Assembly (NCBI GenBank): GCA_900544825.1
Contig: UQWP01000025.1
Span: forward strand, 1-41,823
Length of the DNA: 41,823 nt
Source of the DNA: an uncultured Prevotella sp.
Lineage (GTDB): Bacteria; Bacteroidota; Bacteroidia; Bacteroidales; Bacteroidaceae
Direction of reading: 5' to 3'
The position numbers and the translations under genes were made by a program. This document shows positions 24,735 through 32,472 of this stretch, in pieces. Below the pieces are notes generated by a model. That model did not search any database. It saw nothing but the letters and a program-made list of their open reading frames with translations, and was not told where the DNA came from. Numbering within the stretch: position 1 is the stretch's first letter; each line of letters opens with the position of its first letter.

Positions 24735-26726
24735 CTATTTAAAATCAAAAGACAACTGAGTATCGTGTTCCGATGATACCATCTGATTAGAAGAATCATC
24801 TGATGTAACTTCGTTATCGGTGTCATTCTCGCTCTCAGTCATTGGATCTTCAAACTTCATTTCCTGCTTTGGTAAGATATTTCTGTATGCATCGTAGATA
24901 GCAGCAGGCAAAGCACACAGTTCAACCTTATCAAGCACATCCTCAAAGTTATCATCATAAGCATAACGGGTATTGGAGAATACATAGATGAGTATCTTTC
25001 CATCAACCTCCATATGATAGATGGTCTCAGCAAAGGCATTCACCGTTAACTCATTATAAATAACCAACATCTTAGTTTTACCATTGTCGAAATAGCGTGC
25101 ACAAGAAGGTTTCAACTTTTTGCCAGCAAATCGCTCCTGCTCTGCATAGACATCATTCTTGATGCAAAGCAAATCGGTAGATGCAGCCACCAAGGCTCTC
25201 TTGTTCCTGATGGTTTGCTCACGAGGAAGGAGATGAGTTTTGTAATAACGAAGATTATTGGCCTTTAATCCAGGAACCTCCTCTCCCTTCGGAGTGGTAT
25301 AACCTTGGATAACTTTGCGGTTTCGCTCGTAAGTTACATTCTCACAAATGCCATTTTCGTTGTTATTTGACAAAATACAACGTCGGTGTCCACCATCTTC
25401 TTCATTTAAAAGCATTAATGCATGAAGAGTTGTACCTGTTCCTGCAAAGAAATCTAGTACAATAGAATCTTTATTTGGAATAATAGACATCAAGTATTCA
25501 ATCATTCTAACATTCTTTGGATTATTAAATCCTGTGTCATACCCCATAACTTCTACAAAAGAATCTGTTCCTTCATTAGTTGAATATTCCAAAATACTCT
25601 TTGAATTCGAATAAACATCTTCCTCATAGACATAAGTTTCATCAGCAATTTGCTCTACTTTGTCTTTTGGAACAAAAGTTCTTTTATGTATATTATAGCG
25701 ACTTTTCGTCTTTTTTACATAAAGAAGATTCTTATCTTTTGTTGCCTTCTTAAAATCCCAAGTCCAACACCCAAGTTTTCCCCTTACCTTAGGAGGACGA
25801 ATTACGACAAATCCCTTCATAAGCAATTCTTCTTTTGAAGTGTATATAGCAGATTCATCATTAGATGTTCTTGCCATATTCACATCATAATCAACAATTG
25901 GCAACAACTCTTTTGTAGATGGATGATAATAAAAAGAATAGCCCAAATTAGGTCGAGCATTTAATGTTCCACCTTCACCTCGTGTTGTAATACTATCATT
26001 TAAATAAAAGAACTTTTCATCTTCCTTAATTAAAGGTTTATATATTTTGTTACTAATAAGTATATTAGGAGCAACCTTGGTTTGACTTTCATCTACGTAC
26101 TTAACCATCTTTCTATAACAAAGAATATACTCATGATTTCTCTGTATATTCAATGTGTCATTTTTTGCATTTAGTTTATTTTGGATAAATGGCCCTATAC
26201 AATTTGACTCCATAAAGATACTATCACATAATAATTTTAAAGGTGCATATTCTCTATCATCAATCTGTATATATATCACACCCGTTGCTGCCAAAAGTTT
26301 TTTAGCAATTTTCAAACGCTTTTCCATAAAGGATAACCAAGTACTATGACTATAATCATCCTCTGGGTCAACATATGTATCATTATATTTGAAATCTTTT
26401 TTACGAGTATTGTAAGGAGGATCGATATAAATGACATCAATCTTCCCGGCATGGGTATAACTAAGAGCTGTAAGGACTTCGAGGTTATCGCCTTCAATAA
26501 GAATATGGTTTGGCGCCTCAGCATCATCACTGAGGATGGCACGTTCAGGCACTTCAACAAGCACAGGCTGTTCGTTGACCATTCTTTGCTCAGCATCCTC
26601 AGGCTTGTCTTCCCAAACCAAACCATACTTCTTTTGCGAACGAAGTAGTTTGATTAACTCCGATTTCTCATCATTCGTAAGCCCCTCCAATTCATTTATC
26701 TTCTTTGCGAGTTCGTATTTGTTCAT
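24735..26726 (-). CDS. mod: Type III DNA methyltransferase Mod subunit
   Basis: A 663-aa beta-class N6-adenine methyltransferase. Catalytic motif DPPY is at 102-105 and the SAM-binding motif FAGTGTT near 428, with the target-recognition region between them. Mod both sets the recognition site and modifies it, and also forms the Res complex. The DNA coding for about residues 120-450 is markedly richer in AT than the ends, which suggests a swapped recognition domain. No simple repeat tract that would give phase variation is visible. The region upstream (26727-27183) carries no recognisable gene and no clear promoter. Confidence 0.93.
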   Translation of the reverse strand: MNKYELAKKINELEGLTNDEKSELIKLLRSQKKYGLVWEDKPEDAEQRMVNEQPVLVEVPERAILSDDAEAPNHILIEGDNLEVLTALSYTHAGKIDVIYIDPPYNTRKKDFKYNDTYVDPEDDYSHSTWLSFMEKRLKIAKKLLAATGVIYIQIDDREYAPLKLLCDSIFMESNCIGPFIQNKLNAKNDTLNIQRNHEYILCYRKMVKYVDESQTKVAPNILISNKIYKPLIKEDEKFFYLNDSITTRGEGGTLNARPNLGYSFYYHPSTKELLPIVDYDVNMARTSNDESAIYTSKEELLMKGFVVIRPPKVRGKLGCWTWDFKKATKDKNLLYVKKTKSRYNIHKRTFVPKDKVEQIADETYVYEEDVYSNSKSILEYSTNEGTDSFVEVMGYDTGFNNPKNVRMIEYLMSIIPNKDSIVLDFFAGTGTTLHALMLLNEEDGGHRRCILSNNNENGICENVTYERNRKVIQGYTTPKGEEVPGLKANNLRYYKTHLLPREQTIRNKRALVAASTDLLCIKNDVYAEQERFAGKKLKPSCARYFDNGKTKMLVIYNELTVNAFAETIYHMEVDGKILIYVFSNTRYAYDDNFEDVLDKVELCALPAAIYDAYRNILPKQEMKFEDPMTESENDTDNEVTSDDSSNQMVSSEHDTQLSFDFK

Positions 26727-27266
26727 AAGAATAACAACATTACATCCCTTTGCTCACCCCCAAAGCAGATAAATATAATCCGATTACATTAATCTTTGTA
26801 CCAACAAGTTACAAGTTAGTTGTTGCTTTCTAAGTAGGCACAAATTTATCTAAAAGAATTGGCGCAGGGGCTCTTACTCCTTTATTAAGTCCCAGTGCAC
26901 AGAGGTATTCGCAGTACCAAACACTACAAGGACAAGAGCAAGAAGACACACCTACGCCAACCATAGTATATATGTAGCACAAGGCACACCCTTCCTATAC
27001 GAAAGGGCGCACTTGTGCCGTGCATAAATACACGTTATGTAGGCGTCCACTGCCATCTCCCTCTGATAGTGTTTTGAAAGTTGCGAATTTTCTGTGCATC
27101 AGAAGCAAAACGTAGTAAACGTCTAATTCTAAAAGATATAGCCAATCCCCAGACTTATCAGCCGGCATCCCTTTGCCAGCCATCTCGGAAATGACGCTAC
27201 AAAATTAACGAAAAGAATTGGAAATGCCAAAGAAAAGAACAACTTTCTTCACTTTAAGACACAAAA
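26727..27266. other. Gene-poor stretch upstream of mod
   Basis: About 540 bases with no convincing gene. It holds two minus-strand open frames of uncertain meaning: 26830-26964 (44 codons, cysteine-rich, MVGVGVSSC start) and 26995-27183 (62 aa, MAGKGMPADKSGDW start). The 12-mer ACAAGGCACACC (26979-26990) and the 13-mer TATATATGTAGCA (26967-26979) recur at the other end of the mod-res pair. GC-richer than the mod recognition domain. Probably a conserved intergenic element or remnant of an earlier gene. Confidence 0.5.
26967..26979. repeat. 13-bp direct repeat, right copy (flanks res-mod)
   Basis: Second copy of TATATATGTAGCA, here directly joined to ACAAGGCACACC. It is about 240 bases upstream of the mod start codon. 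Confidence 0.45.
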
Positions 27267-27301
27267 AAAGCCTTTCAGCATCAGAAATACCAAAAGGCTT
27301 T
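27267..27301 (-). terminator. Terminator of the ATPase gene at 27341
   Basis: AAAGGCTTT (27293-27301) pairs with AAAGCCTTT (27267-27275). On the minus strand the stem is followed directly by a T-tract, 40 bases after the stop codon of the ATPase gene. Confidence 0.75.
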
Positions 27302-27340
27302 ATTGTCCAATCTCGATTTCACTTCAAAAAAATATTCCAA

Positions 27341-28471
27341 TTACTCCTTCAACCATAAATTCATAAGCTGATCATCAATATAATACGTATTCTGAGAAGT
27401 AGAAATCAGATGATATTCCAGCAGTTTCTTCACAGCACTCTGCACACTACTTGCCGAGCGGAGACTATGCTTCTTTACAAAGCCAGAAGAAGTAATCTGA
27501 CTAGCCATTCCCTCCTTAGCAACAGCATACAGCAGTTCCTTCTGCGGAAGAGTGAGACGGGAAAGAATCTCGCTAAACTTATGGTCATTATCTAATACCA
27601 AAGCATGGATGATGCCCTCTACCATCTCACGATCAGCCTCTGCCTGTGGCGCTGTTTGGTTGAAAGCCTCATGCATCACCTTCTGCATATAATAGGTATT
27701 GCCACCAAAAGCCTGATACACATGCTCTATAGCCTCCTCCTTAATCTTCTTATCAAACTTACCAAACAAGCGGATGGCAAACTCCTTGTATTTATCAAGC
27801 GGAATCACCTCCAGGTTCATCATATCAGCACTATTGTAAAAAGGATGCGCTTTCTCGGAAAACATCTTGGAGATTAGATGACGCTCGCTGCCCGAGAAGA
27901 TGAAATTGGCATTGCTACACTTCTGAATATAAGTTCTGAGAATGGCCTCCATATTCTTCTCCGGATAATAACCAATCTGCTGGAATTCATCGATGGCAAC
28001 GATGCATTTCTTATCAGCCTGCTCTAAACAGCCAAATATCTCATCCAAAGTATAGAGTGGATTAGAAATATCACCCAACGAAAGATTAAACGTTGGGGTA
28101 TTGGAAATCGGATCGTAACCGAAGCAGCCATTGATAGACTTCAGGGTGTTAACCACCATTCTCAACATCTTGGTTCCACGACGGGCAGCCAAATCAAATA
28201 CGGCCTTTCCCAACTCGAAGGCAAATTCATGGATGCTGGAAGTTCGGAGGATATCGATGGAAATACAGATAAAATGGTCTTTGATGGCAGGAGAGTCCAT
28301 GCAAAAGTCTATCAGTTTACTCTTGCCTACTCGTCTTGCAGCCATTACCACCATATTCTCACCACTAGTTACCTTACTGATGATTCTTTCCGCTTCCTTT
28401 TCTCTGTCGCAGAAATATTCGGGCTTGATATAACCCGTTATGATAAAAGGATTCTCCATATTGCTCGCCAT
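27341..28471 (-). CDS. AAA-type ATPase, archaeal-ATPase-like, function unknown
   Basis: A 376-aa protein. The P-loop is variant (AARRVGKSKL), Walker B is CIVAIDEFQQIG, and IFSGSERHLI acts as sensor. A winged-helix domain occupies the C-terminus (about 290-376: LTLPQKELLYAVAKEG, SASSVQSAVKKLLEYHLI). This fits STAND-like/archaeal ATPase proteins (AAA_16-like) that bind DNA or signal in stress and defence settings. Start MASNMENPF at 28471 is used; the internal ATG at MENPF is also possible. It has its own promoter with a long inverted repeat and its own terminator. Confidence 0.87.
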   Translation of the reverse strand: MASNMENPFIITGYIKPEYFCDREKEAERIISKVTSGENMVVMAARRVGKSKLIDFCMDSPAIKDHFICISIDILRTSSIHEFAFELGKAVFDLAARRGTKMLRMVVNTLKSINGCFGYDPISNTPTFNLSLGDISNPLYTLDEIFGCLEQADKKCIVAIDEFQQIGYYPEKNMEAILRTYIQKCSNANFIFSGSERHLISKMFSEKAHPFYNSADMMNLEVIPLDKYKEFAIRLFGKFDKKIKEEAIEHVYQAFGGNTYYMQKVMHEAFNQTAPQAEADREMVEGIIHALVLDNDHKFSEILSRLTLPQKELLYAVAKEGMASQITSSGFVKKHSLRSASSVQSAVKKLLEYHLISTSQNTYYIDDQLMNLWLKE

Positions 28472-28492
28472 TTTAGAATGTTACTTTCGACT

Positions 28493-28525
28493 GCAAAGGT
28501 AATTATTTATTTTGAATTATGCAAA
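28493..28525 (-). promoter_or_regulatory. Promoter of the ATPase gene at 27341
   Basis: On the minus strand TACCTTTGC (28501-28493) is preceded by a 20-base spacer and TTTG (28525-28522), a full consensus. The start codon lies about 22 bases downstream. Confidence 0.7.
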
Positions 28526-28551
28526 TTACATAATGCAATTTGCATAATTCA
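28513..28551. promoter_or_regulatory. 15-bp perfect inverted repeat over the -33 box
   Basis: TGAATTATGCAAATT (28513-28527) and its exact reverse complement (28537-28551) are separated by nine bases. The left arm covers the -33 TTTG of the promoter at 28493, as expected of a repressor operator. No U-tract follows, arguing against a terminator for the upstream gene. Confidence 0.75.
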
Positions 28552-28574
28552 TATACCATTTTATCTCAGTAAGA

Positions 28575-30335
28575 TTATTCTATCTCCTCACACACTACCA
28601 TATCCACACTCCTGAATATCACAACAATCTTGTGAAGACGGGTGGTCTTTACCTCCGTCTTCACCACATCACTATCTGCATAGCGATTAACCTGAGCGAT
28701 GGCTGCCTCTCTCAACTTCGCCACCTGCTCATCGGTGGTATCCGACTTGCAGTATTTCAACTCCACAATGTATGAATGCTCCATATCCGGATAATTCTCC
28801 AAAAGCGGACGCAGGAAGATGTCGGCATAACCAGCCTGGTTATCCAGTTCTGAGATAGGACGATAGAACATATTCTGACAGGTCATCGCCAAGGTAAAGC
28901 CATGCACATACGACTTACCCTTCTGCCGGTCACGCTGAGAAGAAAAGCGCTTGATGGCATCAGCTATAAAACCGAAATAGGATTTATAATCACCATCATA
29001 AGCAAAGCCACTCTCCAAATCACTCTTCTGATAGGTATCATAAGCCAGTTCATTCTCCTTATAGGTGCTCAGCAAATAAGCATAGATCTGCTCTCTAACC
29101 ACCTCGTTAGGAATCACAAACTTGGTCTTGCCACGATAGGTTCCATCAATGGTCAACATACCAAAGTAGAAAAGCAAGCTGACGAAATTGTCCGGATCGT
29201 TGATGCTCTCGGCAGGAAATCCCCTTTTCAAGTTTCCCGTAACAAATCCCTCCGTAACCAGATGCTGGATGATGCTGGCATCATGGGCAAACTCCTTGTC
29301 GTGGCGGATGAGCATGCGAAGCTTGTTATAATCTACACGGATGTTATCCTCTATCATATCACGAGGAATATCACAATTATTGTGAATATACTGGTCGATG
29401 AAATACAGCACCATCACTGAGTTATACATCGTTACCTGACCATATCTGTTGATAGCAAAGCAATAGTTATCATACCATGGCTTCATCACCTGGATAAGTT
29501 CATCCACGGAATGACGGAAAGGACAAACCGAAGAATAGTAAGTCAACATCTCCCGTACTTCTTCCTCCGTAAATCCCGTCATCTCGTTAAACTCGGCGCT
29601 CAAGGAGTAGTTGGTGCCGATGTTGAAACCACTGGTCAAATCATCCATCGTCACAGGACTGACACCCGTCACGAAAACACGCTTCAAGGATGTACTTGTA
29701 GCCGCCTTCACCGCATCGAAGAAGAGTCGCAGATAGCCTTCGCCATGCGTCTGCTTGCGATAACTGGTCATATACTGCGGCTCTGCAAGAATCTTATTGG
29801 TAAAATGATCGTACTCATCTATGAAGAGATAGATTTGCTGACCAACTTTATCACATACTTCGCAAATATACTGCAACTGATTGATGCATCCCTCTTGCTT
29901 GTTCATCTTATCCTTGATATCTTTAGGAAGATACTGCTCATAAACATCACAAAAAATGTTGTATCTGATATTACAGGTAGCATCCAAGCCATCCTTATAA
30001 TCATCGATACCAGCTGCTACCACAGAGAAATCCAGTTTCAGCACCAAATAGGAATTACGCTCTAGGGTTGGATTCTTACCTATATAAAGATCACTAAAGA
30101 GCTGCTCAAACTTATCCTTCTGGTTCACATCATAGTAATTCTGGAGCATAGAAAGGGTAAGACTCTTGCCGAAGCGGCGAGGGCGAATATAAAAGAAAAA
30201 CTTATTTGCAGCCTCAATTTCTTCTATAAACGGAGTCTTATCCACATAATAGCAATCATCCTTTCTAACATCTTCAAAATTCATCATGCCATAAGGGATG
30301 CGCTTGCGATATACGCGTTTCTTCTTCTGTTCCAT
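28575..30335 (-). CDS. AAA-ATPase-like protein with C-terminal PD-(D/E)XK nuclease domain (DUF1703 type)
   Basis: A 586-aa protein. The N-terminal AAA-ATPase-like domain has the family start (RIPYGMMNFEDVRKDDCYYVDKT), a P-loop variant (RPRRFGKSLT) and Walker B (IYLFIDEYDHF). The C-terminal PD-(D/E)XK domain ends with YADIFLRPL and YIVELKYCK (D and ExK catalytic residues). The family is widespread and often multi-copy in gut Bacteroidota; function unknown, with roles in mobile or defence functions suspected. A consensus promoter lies at 30368-30400. A second, broken member is at the right edge of the window (40921-41799). Confidence 0.9.
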   Translation of the reverse strand: MEQKKKRVYRKRIPYGMMNFEDVRKDDCYYVDKTPFIEEIEAANKFFFYIRPRRFGKSLTLSMLQNYYDVNQKDKFEQLFSDLYIGKNPTLERNSYLVLKLDFSVVAAGIDDYKDGLDATCNIRYNIFCDVYEQYLPKDIKDKMNKQEGCINQLQYICEVCDKVGQQIYLFIDEYDHFTNKILAEPQYMTSYRKQTHGEGYLRLFFDAVKAATSTSLKRVFVTGVSPVTMDDLTSGFNIGTNYSLSAEFNEMTGFTEEEVREMLTYYSSVCPFRHSVDELIQVMKPWYDNYCFAINRYGQVTMYNSVMVLYFIDQYIHNNCDIPRDMIEDNIRVDYNKLRMLIRHDKEFAHDASIIQHLVTEGFVTGNLKRGFPAESINDPDNFVSLLFYFGMLTIDGTYRGKTKFVIPNEVVREQIYAYLLSTYKENELAYDTYQKSDLESGFAYDGDYKSYFGFIADAIKRFSSQRDRQKGKSYVHGFTLAMTCQNMFYRPISELDNQAGYADIFLRPLLENYPDMEHSYIVELKYCKSDTTDEQVAKLREAAIAQVNRYADSDVVKTEVKTTRLHKIVVIFRSVDMVVCEEIE

Positions 30336-30367
30336 ATCTACTACTTTTTAGACTTTATTCTTTCTTT

Positions 30368-30400
30368 GTGCAAAACTACAATAATATTTCCTAACTACCA
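30368..30400 (-). promoter_or_regulatory. Promoter of the DUF1703-type gene
   Basis: On the minus strand: TTTG (30400-30397), 20-base spacer, TAGTTTTGC (30376-30368). Full Bacteroidota consensus, 33 bases before the start codon. Confidence 0.7.
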
Positions 30401-30429
30401 AAGAAAATGATGAGAAATCATACTTTATC

Positions 30430-31068
30430 TTATTTTTTTCTCCTCACCCAAACCTTGTGACTGTGCTGACCCACAGAGCGGATGGGAACAGTCTCGTCAT
30501 GGGATATCTCCTTCAGCTCCAAGGAGGCGGCAGTGCGGCTCAGGTTGTTGATGTAGGCATAGTCGGTAAGACCGATGAAGCCATTCTCGTCGATGACATC
30601 CAGGGCTCGGGCGATGCGCTCCTCTCGGGTGTATTTCTTTTTCAAGATCAGTTTTACGCCACCCATATCTCGCTCCAGGTCGCGGTCGGTTTCCTGCTTC
30701 ACAGACTTGATGAAATCGGGAGAAGCCTTGAAGTTCACATCTCTTACGCCCACCTTGCGATAGGTCATCTTGTCGTCATCGCCCTGCATTTCCGTAGGCT
30801 TGTCATCCTCGAAGCCCAGGGAGAGAGAGAAGGTACCGAGGCCCTCCAGATTCACATTATAGCCCATGGAGAGCATCTCAACCAGTATTTCTTCCACATC
30901 CATCAGCACGGCTTCCGTGGTGCTTGCCGAAATGCCACGATGATACCCCTGCATCCTTTCAATGAATTCCTTGCGAGATAGAGTCCGGTTGACTACCATC
31001 TTGGGATAAACCTTACGCTTGCCGGTATGATGAACATCCGACATCTCCTGTAACTTGTACTTTGCCAT
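30430..31068 (-). CDS. HU-family (HU-HIG) DNA-binding protein
   Basis: A 212-aa protein whose first 130 residues match the HU/IHF-like fold in the HU-HIG form common in Bacteroidota (YHRGISASTTEAVLMDVEEILVEMLSMGYNVNLEGLGTF, then GVRDVNFKASPDF). The C-terminal 70 residues contain a helix-turn-helix-like part (REERIARALDVIDENGFIGLTDYAYINNLSRTAASLELK), more than a plain HU has. It would bind and bend DNA; target unknown. A Shine-Dalgarno-like AAGGAAAGGA lies before the ATG. The leader, about 230 bases long, carries four 21-bp palindromic repeats. Confidence 0.88.
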   Translation of the reverse strand: MAKYKLQEMSDVHHTGKRKVYPKMVVNRTLSRKEFIERMQGYHRGISASTTEAVLMDVEEILVEMLSMGYNVNLEGLGTFSLSLGFEDDKPTEMQGDDDKMTYRKVGVRDVNFKASPDFIKSVKQETDRDLERDMGGVKLILKKKYTREERIARALDVIDENGFIGLTDYAYINNLSRTAASLELKEISHDETVPIRSVGQHSHKVWVRRKK

Positions 31069-31206
31069 ATCGATTCCTTTCCTTATTAAGTTCTACAACA
31101 TCATTTATAAAGAGAGACCGTAATCCAGGAAGAGATAGTTTGCATCCTTAAATGCATTCATCTATACTCTTAAGGATAATAGTCTTTATCATTAGAAGAA
31201 ATCTCC

Positions 31207-31290
31207 GTTCAGCGATGTTGAATCTATGTTCAGCAGTGTTGAACTTAAGTTCAGCAGTGTTGAATATAAGTTCAGCAGTGCTGAACATAA
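31207..31290. repeat. Four 21-bp tandem palindromic units in the leader of the HU-like gene
   Basis: Units start exactly at 31207, 31228, 31249 and 31270. Each has the form GTTCAGCagTGTTGAAC or a close variant. The unit at 31270 is a perfect palindrome (TTCAGCAGTGCTGAA). Variation between units keeps pairing through G-U on plus-strand RNA. The array lies just downstream of the -7 element at 31302-31310. Confidence 0.88.
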
Positions 31291-31301
31291 CTTTCTCCAC
31301 G

Positions 31302-31333
31302 GCAAAGATACAATTTTACCTAGAGATAAACAA
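31302..31333 (-). promoter_or_regulatory. Promoter of the HU-like gene
   Basis: On the minus strand TATCTTTGC (31310-31302), with TTG 20 bases upstream. The start codon is 234 bases downstream, giving an unusually long leader that contains the 21-bp array. Confidence 0.6.
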
Positions 31334-31363
31334 GAATTGTTCAGGATTTAAACTAAATTAAAC

Positions 31364-31401
31364 AAGGGAGCAGACTTAAGCATTGCCTAGTCCGCTCCCT
31401 T
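31364..31401 (-). terminator. Terminator overlapping the yaaA stop codon
   Basis: Arms 31364-31376 and 31389-31401 pair over 13 bases with one imperfect position that is a G-U wobble on minus-strand RNA. The TAG stop (31389-31387) sits at the edge of the loop. A modest T-rich stretch follows on the minus strand. Confidence 0.65.
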
Positions 31402-32169
31402 ATTTTCTAGATAATGCAAACGAACGAAATGCGGAAAAGCGGCTTCTCCTAATTCTGGTGCGTATTCAAAACCTTCGTAACTGAAGGCTGCCAATTCTTC
31501 TGGAGTAGTAAGCTGGTTGCTTAGAATATATCTTACCATAGCTCCACGGCAGGATTTAGCCCACACAGCCTGCATTTTCAGCCTACCATCCTTCTGGCGA
31601 ACATAAAAGAGGGGCTGGATGACTTTCACTTCCCTGCAAATTCTCTTCCAATCAAACAGATGTTCATATTCTGCTGTGGAGAGATGGATAAGTATGCCAT
31701 CGTCAGCTTTCACACTGCTGATAAGAACATCGGTAAGTTTATCTTTCCAAAATTGATTGATTGGCTTGTCGTTTGTAGCTTCAAGCGTCACGCAATGTTC
31801 CATACGATAAGGCACTATGCCATCCATCGGCCGAAGCAATCCATAGAGAAAGCAGGTAATCCAGAGATGTTTCTGGGCATACTGCAGGGATTCTTCTCCC
31901 AAAGTGTTGGCACGTAGATGCTTATACGCCTGTCCATTGTAGGAAAGTATGGCAGGCATCTTCTCTGCAGCCATAAAATTACGATAGCGTTTCCAGTTTT
32001 CCGAAGCTATCTTGTGGCTGCAATCCAGTTGCCTAGCCAGTTCCTCTACGTCCAGCTTAGCCATTTCTGCAGCCAACATTTCAGCCACAGATTGGAAAAG
32101 TGGCTTTGAAACAGCTGCCCTATCTGCCTTATCAAACATGATTTTGGCATTTGCCAATAATATCTGCAT
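31387..32169 (-). CDS. yaaA: YaaA-family protein (peroxide stress response)
   Basis: A 260-aa protein of the YaaA/DUF328 family, at its usual length. Family blocks include LANAKIM near the start, the central ILSYNGQAYKHLRANTL, FLYGLLRPMDGIVPYRME and KSCRGAMVRYILSNQL. In E. coli YaaA lowers free iron and protects DNA and proteins during hydrogen peroxide stress; later work describes DNA-binding ability. Here it lies downstream of a nitroreductase gene and a small ORF on the same strand and near other protein and DNA repair genes, consistent with oxidative stress. Its own promoter is not obvious. Confidence 0.92.
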   Translation of the reverse strand: MQILLANAKIMFDKADRAAVSKPLFQSVAEMLAAEMAKLDVEELARQLDCSHKIASENWKRYRNFMAAEKMPAILSYNGQAYKHLRANTLGEESLQYAQKHLWITCFLYGLLRPMDGIVPYRMEHCVTLEATNDKPINQFWKDKLTDVLISSVKADDGILIHLSTAEYEHLFDWKRICREVKVIQPLFYVRQKDGRLKMQAVWAKSCRGAMVRYILSNQLTTPEELAAFSYEGFEYAPELGEAAFPHFVRLHYLENKGAD

Positions 32170-32238
32170 AATACGTTTATTTTAAAGGGTAACATGAATA
32201 TGGCTCTATTGATGCGTTTTGTCAAGTAAGGCCATCTG

Positions 32239-32466
32239 CTATATATTCAATCTCAGCACTGAACCGTTTTTACCTTCACCTTCATAATCTGCAGAAAGCG
32301 GAAGCTGACAGCAGAAGTTGCTGATTTCATCTTCATCCAGGTGTTCTGCAAGCTCCAAATGGAACCCATCACTTGTTTCATGCAAATCCCAGACTACATG
32401 ACCACATGCATTGACTGCGGTGATGATGGTATCTTGAAGTTGCCATATTTCCGTGAAGTCTCTCAT
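32239..32466 (-). CDS. Small protein of unknown function downstream of the nitroreductase
   Basis: A 75-aa protein, ATG at 32466, only six bases after the nitroreductase stop codon on the same strand. It looks globular (hydrophobic and acidic residues interspersed, Trp, two adjacent Cys at CC), not a shadow frame. No family is recognised. Operon position suggests a role linked to the nitroreductase. Confidence 0.6.
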   Translation of the reverse strand: MRDFTEIWQLQDTIITAVNACGHVVWDLHETSDGFHLELAEHLDEDEISNFCCQLPLSADYEGEGKNGSVLRLNI

Positions 32467-32472
32467 CCTTCC

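Noticed and set aside
26995..27183. 62-aa frame upstream of mod as a real gene
   Set aside because: No recognised family, no good promoter or ribosome site. Its start resembles the small frame at 22294, so it may be part of a dispersed element; kept only as a note.
31152..31361. Plus-strand 69-aa frame with LNxSSAV repeats
   Set aside because: The repeats arise from the 21-bp palindromic units, whose period happens to be a multiple of three. There is no start signal and the frame ends at once outside the array.
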